Positions 7,997 to 16,409 of a DNA stretch of 64,000 bases are shown here, in pieces. The translations under genes and the position numbers were made by a program. Where the stretch lies: positions 2,914,001 through 2,978,000 of the forward strand of contig NZ_CP058909.1 of assembly GCF_013415905.1 (NCBI RefSeq), read 5' to 3'. Positions within the stretch are counted from its first letter, which is position 1, and each line of letters starts with the position of its first letter. This DNA comes from Halosimplex pelagicum. GTDB lineage: Archaea; Halobacteriota; Halobacteria; Halobacteriales; Haloarculaceae. The notes below the pieces were generated by a model. It made no database searches. It was given only the letters and a program-made list of their open reading frames with translations, and was not told the origin of the DNA.

Positions 7997-9280
7997 TCAG
8001 ACGGCCTTCTCGGCTTCGGACTGCACCAGATACGCGCGGTCGTCGGTGTAGCCTTCGAGCACGTCGAGCGCGCGCTCGGTGCCGATCTGGTTGAGCGCCC
8101 AGGCGGCGCTAGCTCGCACTTCGTTGGCCTCGTCGTCGTCGAGCACGTCCGCGAGCGGTTCGATGGCGCGGGTGTCGCCGAGCAGGCCGAGCGAACGCGC
8201 GGCCGCGCTCCGGATCTCGTAGTTGTCGGCGTCGAGCCGCTGGGCGACCGGCTGGACCGACTCCTCGCTGCCGATCTCGCCGAGCGCGCGCAGGGTGACC
8301 TTCTGGAGGGCGGCGTCGCCGTCGCCGTCGATGAAGTCGTGGAGCGTCTCGGTGGCGTCGTCGTCGGCGATCTTCCCGAGGATCTGGACGGGCCGCTTGT
8401 TGCGCTTCTGGGCGCGCTGGTGGACGGCGTCGTAGGCCTCCTCGGGGCCCATCCGCCAGAGCGTGTCGAGGACGTTCTCCTCCATGAAGTCCGAATCGAA
8501 CGTCTCCAGCGCCTTCACGATGGGTTCGACCTCGCCGAGTTCCTCGTAGACCTTCACCGCGTTCCACTCGGCGGGGAAGTCCTTGCGGTTCTCCGATTCG
8601 AGCACGTCGTAGAACCCCTCGGCGTCGAGCTGCTGGCGAACGGTCAGGTCGTCCCACTCCTCGGCGGCCTCCAGGTCGTCCTGCAGGGTCTCGGCGGCCT
8701 CCAGCAGCGCCGCGATGGTCTCCTCGTCCTCGTCGGGGTCGAGGGCGCTGCCCTCGATCACCTGCGCGACCTGGTCGACGGCGTCGGCCAGGTCCTCGCT
8801 GTCCCCGCTCTCGGCCGAGATGGCGGTGTCGATCTCCGACTCGACGGTCTTCAGGTACGAGTCGACGGCCGCGACCACGTCGGGCCGACCGTCCTCGGTC
8901 CAGCGGGTGTCGGTGATCGTCGACTGGGCCTCCTCGAGGACGGCGACCACGTCGTCGGCGTAGGGACCGCGCTGGTCCGCCAGCTGGTCGCGCAGGTCGG
9001 CGATGCGGTCTTCGAGTTCCGCCGCCGGGTCCTCGGCGTCCTCGTCGTCTTCGTCGGGCTCGGGCAGGTCCGCCGCGTCGAGGTCGGACTCGATCTCGTT
9101 AAGGTCCTCCTCGACCTCGTCGAGGTCGGCCTCGGTCTCGGCGGCTTCGAGGGCCTCCTCGGCGTCGTCGAGGCGCTGGTCGAGCGTGTCGGCCGACAGC
9201 GCCGTCTCTTCGGCCTCGCCCGCGTCGGCTTCCTCGTTCGCGGCCTCCTCGTCGGCCGCTTCGTCGTCCCCGTTGCTCAT
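7997..9280 (-). CDS. HEAT-repeat protein with acidic coiled-coil N terminus
   Basis: A 427-aa cytoplasmic protein. The first ~230 residues are extremely acidic and helical (EEAL-EAAETEADLDEVEEDLNEIESDL). The last ~150 residues hold at least three HEAT/PBS-lyase-type repeats, for example TLRALGEIGSEESVQPVAQRL, AARSLGLLGDTRAIEPLADVL and AAWALNQIGTERALDVLEGY. Such proteins are scaffolds or partner-binding modules; no enzymatic site is seen. The ATG at 9280 starts MSNGDDEAAD; the reading frame stays open far upstream, but that sequence is the antisense of the propeller gene and is not coding. Confidence 0.8.
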   Translation of the reverse strand: MSNGDDEAADEEAANEEADAGEAEETALSADTLDQRLDDAEEALEAAETEADLDEVEEDLNEIESDLDAADLPEPDEDDEDAEDPAAELEDRIADLRDQLADQRGPYADDVVAVLEEAQSTITDTRWTEDGRPDVVAAVDSYLKTVESEIDTAISAESGDSEDLADAVDQVAQVIEGSALDPDEDEETIAALLEAAETLQDDLEAAEEWDDLTVRQQLDAEGFYDVLESENRKDFPAEWNAVKVYEELGEVEPIVKALETFDSDFMEENVLDTLWRMGPEEAYDAVHQRAQKRNKRPVQILGKIADDDATETLHDFIDGDGDAALQKVTLRALGEIGSEESVQPVAQRLDADNYEIRSAAARSLGLLGDTRAIEPLADVLDDDEANEVRASAAWALNQIGTERALDVLEGYTDDRAYLVQSEAEKAV

Positions 9281-9427
9281 ACCCCGAAATGCGACTGTTC
9301 GGGCCAAAGGCGTTTCCCTTCGCGGTTCCCCGACCGACGGGAGCGTGTCGGTCGACCCGTGCCGGCGGCCGACGACCGAGCCAGCCCGACAGAAGGCCTT
9401 TATCCTCGTGCCGACCAGCCGAACGCG

Positions 9428-11833
9428 ATGCCCTCCGAAGAGCCCCCCGCCGAGCGGTCCGAGCGCCGAACGACCGACCGGCGCCGCCTGCTGGCAGCGC
9501 TGTCCGGCGGCGCCGCAGCCGCCCTGTCCGGCTGTTCCGGCGTGTTCGGCGACACCGCGGAGTCGGACGCGCCCACGGAGTCGGGGACCGCGACCGCTAC
9601 CGCCGACGCCGCGACCCCGACCGAGACCGACCCGTCGCCGCCGACGCCCACCGCCGAATCGGCGGACGCGTCCGTGCCCGAACTGAACGGTCCCTGGCCG
9701 ACCGTCGGCGCCGACGCGGGGAACACGGGGACCGTCGACGCGGCCGGACCGCGCGGGGAGCCGTCGGTCCGCTGGCGGAGCTACGTCGCTCTCGAAACGG
9801 AGATGATCGCCGAGAGCGGGCCGGACGGGCCGGTCGCGACGCGGACCGACGGGACCATCTTCGCCTACGACGCCGACGGGGCGCTGCGGTGGCGTCGCGA
9901 ACGCGACGACGGCATCCGGGCCGCACCCGTCGTCGCGTCCGACGGGGCCGTCGTCGTCGGGACGACCGAAGGAACCGTGGTCGCCTACGACGCCGACGGG
10001 AGCGAACGCTGGACTCGGGAGACGGAGGAGTGGCTGGTCGCCTCCCACGCCAACGACGCGACGCCGTTCCGGATCGCGGACGGGGTCGTCCTCGTCGCGC
10101 ATCCCCGCGGGACCGCATACGCGTTCGACCTCGCCAGCGGGGACGAACGGTGGTGGGAACCCATCCCACCGGAGGCCCATCGCCCGGCGGTCGCCGGCGA
10201 CCGGGTGTTTCTCACCGGGCAGCGGTCGGTCGACGACGAGAGCCGTGTGCTCGCGCTGTCGCTCGCGGACGGCACCGAGCGATGGAACGTCGCCGCCGAC
10301 GGCACCGTCAACATCGGGCTCGGCCTCGGAGACGGCGTCGTCTACAGCGCCGACATCGACGGGCTCGTGACCGCCCACGACATCGACGACGGGAGCGAGC
10401 GCTGGCGGGTCCGCCTGCCCGACGAGCCCTGGATCAGCACGATCCCCGTCGAGTTCGCCGGGCGCGTGTGGGTCGGGACCCTCTCCGACGGACTCTTCGC
10501 GCTGACCGAGGACGGCGTCGAGACCACCGTCGGGGTCGCCGGGCCGACCTCCCCGGCGGTCGCCGGCGACCGGATCTACGTCGGGAGCGACGAGTCGGGA
10601 ACCTCGTCGGCTGAGCGGACCGGATCCGTCGTCGCCCTCGACGCCGACGGCGACGAGGTCTGGCGGACGGCGACGCGCGGGCACCCGCAGTCGCGAGTCA
10701 CCGTCCGTGACGGACGCGTCGCGACCGCGACCGACGCCGGCGCCGTCGAACGGCTGGCCGCGAGCGACGGTCGACGGTCCTGGCGGACGTTCGAACGCCC
10801 CGACCGCCTCCCCTCGCCGGCGGTCGGACCGACGACGGCCTACTGCGGGAACCGTCGGACCGCCGTGCGGGGCTACCGCGTGAGCGACGGCGTCAGCCAC
10901 CTCTGGAGCGTCGGCACGGCCGGTCCGGCGCCGGCCACCCCGGCGGTCGTCGGCGAGACCGTCGTCACCGGGGACAGCGGCGGCGAACTCGCACGCACGC
11001 CGCTCCTCGATTTCGCGGACGAACCGCGGGGTCGACTGACCGAGACCGCGACGCCGGACCCCGATGCCTCGCCGACGCCCCACGTCGACGCGCCCGCACC
11101 GGAGCCGCGGTGGCGAACGACGGTCGACGGCCCGGTCAGCGACGTCGGGTACGGCCCGGAGGGCGTCGTCTGCGGGAGCGGGTCGGCCGTCGTCGCGCTC
11201 GCGCTCGACGGGGACTCCCGCTGGGAGACGGACATCGGCGCCCCCGTCCGCGGCGCTCCGGCCGTCGCCGACGGGACGGTCTACGTCGCGTCCGCGGACG
11301 GGACGGTCGCGGCGCTGTCGGCCGACGACGGAACCGAACGCTGGCGGCGGTCGGTCGGCGACGCGGCGACCGCGCCCGCCGTCGGGTCGGCCGACGGGCG
11401 GGACGTGCTCGTCGCGGGAACCGACAGCGGGGTCGTCTCGCTGTCGACCGCCGACGGGAGCGAGCGCTGGCGGACCGGCCAGGAACGGATCCGCGGGACG
11501 CCAGCCGTCACCGACTCGGCCGGGTCGGCCGGTCCGCTGGCCGTCGCCGGCGGCGACGACGGGCTCGTCCGCGGGCTCGCGCTGTCCGACGGGAGCGAGC
11601 GATGGACGACCGAGACCGGCGGGGCCGTCCACGGGTCGCCCGCGGTCGCGGACGGGATCGCCCACGTCGGGAGTCGGGACAGCACCCTCTACGCGATGGC
11701 CGTCGGCGACGGGACTGTCCGCTGGGAACTGGAGCTCCCGGACTGGGTCGACGGGTCGCCCGCGGTCGCGCACGGGGCCGTGTTCGTGGTCGACCAGTCG
11801 GGGACGCTCTCGGCGGTCGTCGGCGACCGGTGA
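9428..11833 (+). CDS. PQQ-type beta-propeller lipoprotein (outer-surface)
   Basis: An 801-aa protein. The N terminus has a twin-arginine-like RRRLLAALSGG and a lipobox LSGC, followed by a Thr/Pro-rich linker (about residues 45-90). The rest consists of two arrays of WD/PQQ-like blades that repeat patterns such as GTVVAYDADGSERW, SGDERW, DGTERW and DGSERW, separated near residue 545 by another TATPDPDASPTP linker. This suggests two seven- or eight-bladed propellers. The family (PQQ-binding-like, BamB-like) includes outer-surface scaffold proteins and dehydrogenases; no PQQ-dehydrogenase catalytic residues are evident, so a structural or binding role is more likely. It diverges from the HEAT-repeat gene. 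Confidence 0.85.
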   Translation: MPSEEPPAERSERRTTDRRRLLAALSGGAAAALSGCSGVFGDTAESDAPTESGTATATADAATPTETDPSPPTPTAESADASVPELNGPWPTVGADAGNTGTVDAAGPRGEPSVRWRSYVALETEMIAESGPDGPVATRTDGTIFAYDADGALRWRRERDDGIRAAPVVASDGAVVVGTTEGTVVAYDADGSERWTRETEEWLVASHANDATPFRIADGVVLVAHPRGTAYAFDLASGDERWWEPIPPEAHRPAVAGDRVFLTGQRSVDDESRVLALSLADGTERWNVAADGTVNIGLGLGDGVVYSADIDGLVTAHDIDDGSERWRVRLPDEPWISTIPVEFAGRVWVGTLSDGLFALTEDGVETTVGVAGPTSPAVAGDRIYVGSDESGTSSAERTGSVVALDADGDEVWRTATRGHPQSRVTVRDGRVATATDAGAVERLAASDGRRSWRTFERPDRLPSPAVGPTTAYCGNRRTAVRGYRVSDGVSHLWSVGTAGPAPATPAVVGETVVTGDSGGELARTPLLDFADEPRGRLTETATPDPDASPTPHVDAPAPEPRWRTTVDGPVSDVGYGPEGVVCGSGSAVVALALDGDSRWETDIGAPVRGAPAVADGTVYVASADGTVAALSADDGTERWRRSVGDAATAPAVGSADGRDVLVAGTDSGVVSLSTADGSERWRTGQERIRGTPAVTDSAGSAGPLAVAGGDDGLVRGLALSDGSERWTTETGGAVHGSPAVADGIAHVGSRDSTLYAMAVGDGTVRWELELPDWVDGSPAVAHGAVFVVDQSGTLSAVVGDR

Positions 11834-11836
11834 CGC

Positions 11837-12751
11837 CTACGCTCGCTCGAACTCCCCGGTCAACTCGGAGAGGCGTTCGACGCGCTCGTCGGGGTCGGGG
11901 TGGGTCTCCATCATCCGCACGACCCGCGATTTCGCGTCGGCCGGGACGATAAAGAGGGCGTTCAGCTCGGCGTGGTCGCGCAGGTCCCGCTCGGGCGTCG
12001 CGGCCATCTCCGCGGTGATCGTCTCGATGGCGGCGGCCATCGCCGCGGGCTTGCCGGTGATGACGGCGGCGCCGCGGTCGGCGGCGTACTCGCGCTGTCG
12101 GGAGATCGCTCGCGAGACGAGGTAGCCGCCGATCCAGGCGACCATCGAGACGGCGACGAAGGCGAGGAACCACGGCATCCCGCCGTCGCCGCCGCCCGCG
12201 CCGTCACCGCCGCCGTCGCCGAACCACCAGAAGTTCCGCACGACCATCGCCGCGACGGTCACGAGGGCGGTTACGACCGACATTATCAGCGCGTCGCGGT
12301 GTTTGACGTGGGCGATCTCGTGGGCCAGCACCGCGTCGAGTTCGTCGCCCTGCAGCGTGTCGAGCAGGCCCTCGGTGACCGCGACGACGGCGTCGTCGCG
12401 ACCCTTCGCGGTCGCGAAGGCGTTGGGCTGGGTCTGGGGCGAGACCGCCACGTCCGGCTTCGGGACGCCGGCCTGGCTGGCGAGCCGGTTCACGCGCGCG
12501 TGCAGGTCGGGGTACTCGGCTCGCGAGACTCGGTCGGCGCCGAGCGCCCTGAGCGCGGCGTCCGGCGCGTACTTGTACTGGAGGGCGACGAGCACGCCCG
12601 CGACGCCGACGACGAGGAGCAGGCCGGTGCTCCCGAAGGCGTCTGTCGCCCACCACGCGGCGACGCCGACGAACGCGGCGTAGAGGACGGCCATCCCGGC
12701 CATCGCCGCGAGCATGCGAACCCGGAGGGACCAGTCGGGCTTGGGCTGCAT
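11837..12751 (-). CDS. htpX: HtpX-like M48 membrane zinc metalloprotease
   Basis: A 304-aa protein with two N-terminal transmembrane segments, the zinc motif HEIAH (in AVLAHEIAHVKHRDA, about residue 135), two further hydrophobic segments, and the third zinc ligand in SRQREYAADRGAA. HtpX proteases degrade misfolded membrane proteins. The gene ends 4 bases from the convergent propeller gene. The start at 12751 (MQPKPDWSLRVRM) is preferred; an ATG 21 bases upstream is also possible. A Gly/Asp-rich loop sits between the third and fourth membrane segments. Confidence 0.88.
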   Translation of the reverse strand: MQPKPDWSLRVRMLAAMAGMAVLYAAFVGVAAWWATDAFGSTGLLLVVGVAGVLVALQYKYAPDAALRALGADRVSRAEYPDLHARVNRLASQAGVPKPDVAVSPQTQPNAFATAKGRDDAVVAVTEGLLDTLQGDELDAVLAHEIAHVKHRDALIMSVVTALVTVAAMVVRNFWWFGDGGGDGAGGGDGGMPWFLAFVAVSMVAWIGGYLVSRAISRQREYAADRGAAVITGKPAAMAAAIETITAEMAATPERDLRDHAELNALFIVPADAKSRVVRMMETHPDPDERVERLSELTGEFERA

Positions 12752-12859
12752 GTCCGGCCGTAAGATTCGCATCTTCAAAGACGTTTCTCCGCGCCGGGCC
12801 AGGGCGACGCCTCGCTCGATATCGAGCCCTCTATTTGCCCGGAGTTCCGAGACCGAGAT

Positions 12860-13318
12860 ATGGACAGACGGGCGTTCCTCGGGAGTCTGGGCGGCGTCGC
12901 CGTCGCGGTCGGGCTGGCCGGCTGCGGGCAGACCAGCGGCGACACCGGGAACTACGACGTGGGGATGACCACGCGGAAGTTCGACCCGGCGTCGGTCGAG
13001 GTGCCGCCGGGGACGACCGTCCGCTGGAAGAACACCAGCTCGCACGCCCACACAGTCACCGCCTACGAGGACAGCATCCCCGACGAGGCCGAGTTCTGGG
13101 CGACCGGCGACTTCGACTCCCAGGCCAGCGCCGAGGACGGCTGGCTCGGCGGCAACGAGGGCGGGATCTACGAGGGCGAGACCTACGAGCACACCTTCGA
13201 GACGGTCGGCACGCACGCCTACTTCTGCATCCCCCACGAGGCCAGCGGCATGGTCGGGAACGTCGTCGTCAGCGAGGACGCCACCGCCGCCGGGACGGAC
13301 GCGGCGACCGACGCGTAG
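12860..13318 (+). CDS. Halocyanin-type blue copper protein
   Basis: A 152-aa lipoprotein with Tat-type signal RRAFLGSLGG and lipobox LAGC. The plastocyanin-like domain shows the first copper His in SSHAHTV and the Cys/His/Met set in YFCIPHEASGMVG, so all four type 1 copper ligands are present. Halocyanins are membrane-attached mobile electron carriers in haloarchaea. It diverges from the htpX gene by about 108 bases. A short Thr/Ala-rich tail follows the cupredoxin fold. Confidence 0.92.
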   Translation: MDRRAFLGSLGGVAVAVGLAGCGQTSGDTGNYDVGMTTRKFDPASVEVPPGTTVRWKNTSSHAHTVTAYEDSIPDEAEFWATGDFDSQASAEDGWLGGNEGGIYEGETYEHTFETVGTHAYFCIPHEASGMVGNVVVSEDATAAGTDAATDA

Positions 13319-13367
13319 CTGACGGGCTCGGTCGGCGAAAGAAAGCGAGCGTCGGGCGCGAAACGCC

Positions 13368-14018
13368 TCAGTCGGCGGATTCGTCGACGGCGACTTCCTC
13401 TTCGTCGACGTCGACGGAGGTCTCCTCTTCGGCGGCGACTTCCTCGGGGCGGGCCTCGAGGGTCAACTTCTGGATCTCCACGCGGCGCAGCGGGTAGATC
13501 GTCTTGGCCTCGTTGTAGATGGCCGAGGAGAGGCGGCCCTCGACGATGCTGTCGACGAGTTCCGCGTAGGTGCGCTCGCGGGCGTTCTCCTCGACGAGGT
13601 CGATCATCTGGCGGCGGATGGCCTTCTCCTGGCTCTCGTCGGCGCTCTTGGTGGTGAGCGCGACGGGCTGGATCTGGACGCGGTAGTCGTCCTCGGTGAG
13701 GACGGTGATGTAGGCCTCGATCTTCGAGGAGCCGCGGCGGACGAGCGAGCGCAGGTAGTCCCGCGTCAGCTCGTGTTTGATGAACTCGGTGTACGCCGAG
13801 TCCGACGCGACCTCGTTGACCTTGAAGGTTAGCTTGGTGTTGTTCTCGCTGGCCTCGTTGCGCAGGTCGCCCAGCGTGGTCTCGATGGTGCGGCCGAGCA
13901 CCTTGTCCGGTTCGTCCGCGACGGTCTCACCCAGCTCCTCCCGGTCGAACTGCTCGGGCGCTATCAGGGTGTACCACCGCTTCTCTTGCTTCTGCCGTGA
14001 AACTGATCGTTCGCTCAT
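13368..14018 (-). CDS. rps3ae: Small ribosomal subunit protein eS1 (S3Ae)
   Basis: A 216-aa protein that starts MSERSVSRQKQEKRWYTLIAP, then covers the S3Ae family to an acidic tail (VDVDEEEVAVDESAD) typical of halophiles. It binds near the platform of the 30S subunit. The ATG at 14018 overlaps the stop of the upstream pcc1 gene by 4 bases (ATGA), which places it last in the S15, RecJ-like, Pcc1, S3Ae operon. Confidence 0.97.
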   Translation of the reverse strand: MSERSVSRQKQEKRWYTLIAPEQFDREELGETVADEPDKVLGRTIETTLGDLRNEASENNTKLTFKVNEVASDSAYTEFIKHELTRDYLRSLVRRGSSKIEAYITVLTEDDYRVQIQPVALTTKSADESQEKAIRRQMIDLVEENARERTYAELVDSIVEGRLSSAIYNEAKTIYPLRRVEIQKLTLEARPEEVAAEEETSVDVDEEEVAVDESAD

Positions 14019-14320
14019 GTGTTGGTGTCTGTGTCCGGTGTGTCGTTCGTCGGCTCTGTGCCGTCCGCTGTCCGCGCAGCGTCGTCCGCTGCGTCTCCCG
14101 AGTCGCCGTCCCTGCCGAGTCGGTCCGCGACCCGGCAGTTGACGACGTAGTCGTCGACCGTCGACCGCAGGCCGGTCGTCCCCTCGCGGGCGACCGTCGT
14201 CACGACCGCCTCGCCATCGGTCCGCGTCTCCATCTCCGCGGTGTTGTCGGGGGCGAGCGCGGCCGCGACGCGTTCCGCGGCGTCGTCGCCGTGGGTCGTC
14301 GTGATCGTCGCCCGTCTCAT
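14015..14320 (-). CDS. pcc1: KEOPS complex subunit Pcc1-like
   Basis: A 101-aa protein starting MRRATITTTHGDDAA, with LAPDNTAEMET and GLRSTVDDYVVNCRVADRL, features of haloarchaeal Pcc1. Pcc1 dimerises the KEOPS complex that makes the t6A modification of tRNA. The last 30 residues are an acidic, Thr-rich tail that could be disordered. It overlaps both neighbours by 4 bases (ATGA junctions), evidence for tight translational coupling with a ribosomal gene and a RecJ-like gene. Confidence 0.85.
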   Translation of the reverse strand: MRRATITTTHGDDAAERVAAALAPDNTAEMETRTDGEAVVTTVAREGTTGLRSTVDDYVVNCRVADRLGRDGDSGDAADDAARTADGTEPTNDTPDTDTNT

Positions 14321-15534
14321 AGCGCCTCCCTGAACGCGGTGATGAACGCGCCCGTCTCCACGTCGAAGCGGGCGCGGCCGGTCGTCCCGGTCGCCGCCGC
14401 GGTCCCGTCGACGCCCTCGGCGGCCGTCGACAGGACCGTTTCGAGATCCCGGTCGTCGGCGACCGCGGCCGCCGCGCCGTCGGTGACCGCGAGGGTCACC
14501 GGCTCGGGCGAGCGGTAGGCGTGGACGAGCCGCGCCAGCGTGGCGACCGGCGCGGCGTCCGTCTCCGCGCGTGCGACGAACAGCCCGTCGTATCGGCCGG
14601 TCGTCGCGTCGGCGACCGCGCCGTGGGCGCGTCGGGCATGCGAGCGCCACGCGTCGAGCGCGGCCTCGTTCACGTCGTGCCCGAGCGCGAGCGCGACGCC
14701 GGTCCCGGGCCGCTCCCGGGCGACGGCGTCGAGCACGTCGGCGTAGCCGCCGACCGTCTCGAACGGGGCGACGGCGTCGAGCACGTCGGCGTAGCCGCCG
14801 ACCGTCTCGAACGGGCCGCCGACGAACGGGCGCAGCGCCCGCTCGACGGCGTGACCGCCGCGCGGCGGGATCGAGTCGTCGCCGACGGTCCGCAGCGCGA
14901 CCAGCGAGGCCACGCGGCGATTGGCCGTCTCGTCGAGGGCCGTCGCGTCGACGACGGGACCGGAGCCGTCGGCCGATTCCTCGGCGTCGAGCCCCGCTCC
15001 GTCGAGCGCCGCGGCGACCGCCTCGGGGTCGCCCGAGAACGGCGCGTGGACGAGCGTCGAGTGGGCGAGCCCGTCGACCAGATCGGTCGTCGGGACGGCC
15101 ACGCCGGGTCGGCGTTCGATGCCCGCGGTCTCGGCGGCCTCGGCGACCGACCCGCCGAGCGCGCGGCCGTCGGCGACGCAGCCGGCGAGCGCGAGCGCCA
15201 GATCGGGGTCGGCGTCGAGTTCGCGCGCGACCGCGAAGGCCGTCTCGCTGGCGGGCTCCGCACCGGCGGCGATCGAGCAGTCGGCGACGGGGTCGCTCCG
15301 CCCGACGGCGACGGTCAGGTCCGCGTCGGTCGACCGCTCGGCGTCGGCGGGGAGGCCGGCGACCGAGACCTGGAACGGTCGGTCGCGGTCGGCCAGCGCC
15401 CGCGCGAGGACGCCGCTGGCGGCCAGCGCGTCACCGGTCGCGGCGCCGACGAGGCGGACGAAGCCGGCCTCGCGGAGCCGGTCGGCGATCTCGCCGGCGG
15501 CGGGGGCGTCCTCGGAGCGGGCGGTGGCTGACAT
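14317..15534 (-). CDS. RecJ-like DHH-family protein of the S15-S3Ae operon, with in-frame duplication
   Basis: A 405-aa protein matching the haloarchaeal 'RecJ-like' product that sits between S15 and Pcc1. The classical DHH triad is not clear: N-terminal LRLVGAATGDALAASGVLARAL looks like a degenerate DHH substrate-binding start, and no DHH or HxDxD box is visible, so it is probably catalytically dead or strongly divergent. Around residues 240-272 a 16-residue block (PFETVGGYADVLDAVA) occurs twice in perfect tandem; this is caused by an exact 48-bp duplication. It overlaps pcc1 by ATGA and ends against rps15. Confidence 0.7.
   Translation of the reverse strand: MSATARSEDAPAAGEIADRLREAGFVRLVGAATGDALAASGVLARALADRDRPFQVSVAGLPADAERSTDADLTVAVGRSDPVADCSIAAGAEPASETAFAVARELDADPDLALALAGCVADGRALGGSVAEAAETAGIERRPGVAVPTTDLVDGLAHSTLVHAPFSGDPEAVAAALDGAGLDAEESADGSGPVVDATALDETANRRVASLVALRTVGDDSIPPRGGHAVERALRPFVGGPFETVGGYADVLDAVAPFETVGGYADVLDAVARERPGTGVALALGHDVNEAALDAWRSHARRAHGAVADATTGRYDGLFVARAETDAAPVATLARLVHAYRSPEPVTLAVTDGAAAAVADDRDLETVLSTAAEGVDGTAAATGTTGRARFDVETGAFITAFREAL
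14718..14813. repeat. Perfect 48-bp tandem duplication inside the RecJ-like gene
   Basis: Bases 14718-14765 are repeated identically at 14766-14813. The unit is a multiple of three, so the frame is kept and 16 residues are doubled. There is no substitution between the copies, which points to a recent event. Confidence 0.95.
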
Positions 15535-15999
15535 CTATTCGAGGAGTTCGGCGACTTCGTCGTAGCTGTAGGCGAAGTCCTCGTCGAGTTCGTCGCCGCG
15601 GTAGTAGTCGACGAGGCGGCGGATCTTCGCCTCCGTGTTCTGGAGCGCGCGCTTGTTCTGGTGGTCGGTCGGGTTCTCGTCCATGTGCTCGTGCAGGCGG
15701 ACGGCCCGCTCGAAGAGGTTGCGCAGGTCCTCGGGCAGCTCGGGGTCGGCGTCGTTCTCCTCTAAGATCTCGGTGATCTTCTTGCCGGTCGCCAGCGAGA
15801 CGTCCGGGACGGGGGTCCCGTTGACGCCCTCGTCGCGCAACTTGAGGCCGATCTGGCTCGGGCTGTGGCCCTGGTCGGCCAGCTCGACGACGCGCTCCTC
15901 GATCGCCGATTCGTCTACGTCACTCCACTCCGGGGGTTCGTCTGCCGCCGGCTTGTCCGAACTGGACGAGCCGCGACGGCGGGTGTGCATTCGTGCCAT
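15535..15999 (-). CDS. rps15: Small ribosomal subunit protein uS15
   Basis: A 154-aa protein, MARMHTRRRGSSSSDKP at the N terminus, with the archaeal/eukaryal-type S15 extension and the rRNA-binding helices (VRLHEHMDENPTDHQNKRALQNTEAKIRRL). The start at 15999 is the family's usual MARMHTRRRG start. It is first in the operon S15, RecJ-like, Pcc1, S3Ae; the next gene begins at the base before its stop codon. Confidence 0.97.
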   Translation of the reverse strand: MARMHTRRRGSSSSDKPAADEPPEWSDVDESAIEERVVELADQGHSPSQIGLKLRDEGVNGTPVPDVSLATGKKITEILEENDADPELPEDLRNLFERAVRLHEHMDENPTDHQNKRALQNTEAKIRRLVDYYRGDELDEDFAYSYDEVAELLE

Positions 16000-16409
16000 T
16001 GTTAGATTGGAACGCGACTGACCGCTGGTCGGCGGGCGGCGACCGGGCGTCGACCCCGGTCCCGGCCCGCACGGTGCGTGTGTGCGCCGCGCGCTCCGCG
16101 AAGAAGCGGCGATCGGCGCGAACACGGCCGCAATCCCGAGCCCCGAAAGCGCGAGGCGAGTCAGATTTGCGGTCGTGCGTTCCCACCGGAGAGTCCCGCT
16201 TGCGACACTAAACGGTTACTATCGACCGCGCCGGCCGTCGCGACCGTCACGGACCGGCCCGCCGCAGGGTCCTCGACGCTCGCGCCCCCAACCCGAAACG
16301 GCCGCCGGGCCCGAACGTACGAGAAAATGTCAACTTTGGTAATATTGAATTTTCATTTTTGATACCGAGGTCCGCGCGCTTATTGAGGACGGAGTGGAAC
16401 GGTGGGCAG
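16000..16409. other. Gene-free divergent promoter region
   Basis: About 410 bases between the divergently transcribed rps15 and a pilin-like gene. Most is GC-rich; bases 16325-16362 are AT-rich (GTCAACTTTGGTAATATTG and more) and a TATA-like CTTATTG precedes the plus-strand gene. I see no gene and no clear structured RNA here. Confidence 0.5.
16376..16385 (+). promoter_or_regulatory. TATA-like box of the pilin-like gene
   Basis: CGCTTATTG with a GC-rich BRE-like run before it, centred about 28 bases before the ATG at 16410. Confidence 0.4.

Noticed and set aside
9281..11773. Upstream extension of the HEAT-repeat gene, giving a 1258-aa protein
   Set aside because: The extension is the antisense of the propeller lipoprotein; MSNGDDEAAD at 9280 is a normal start.
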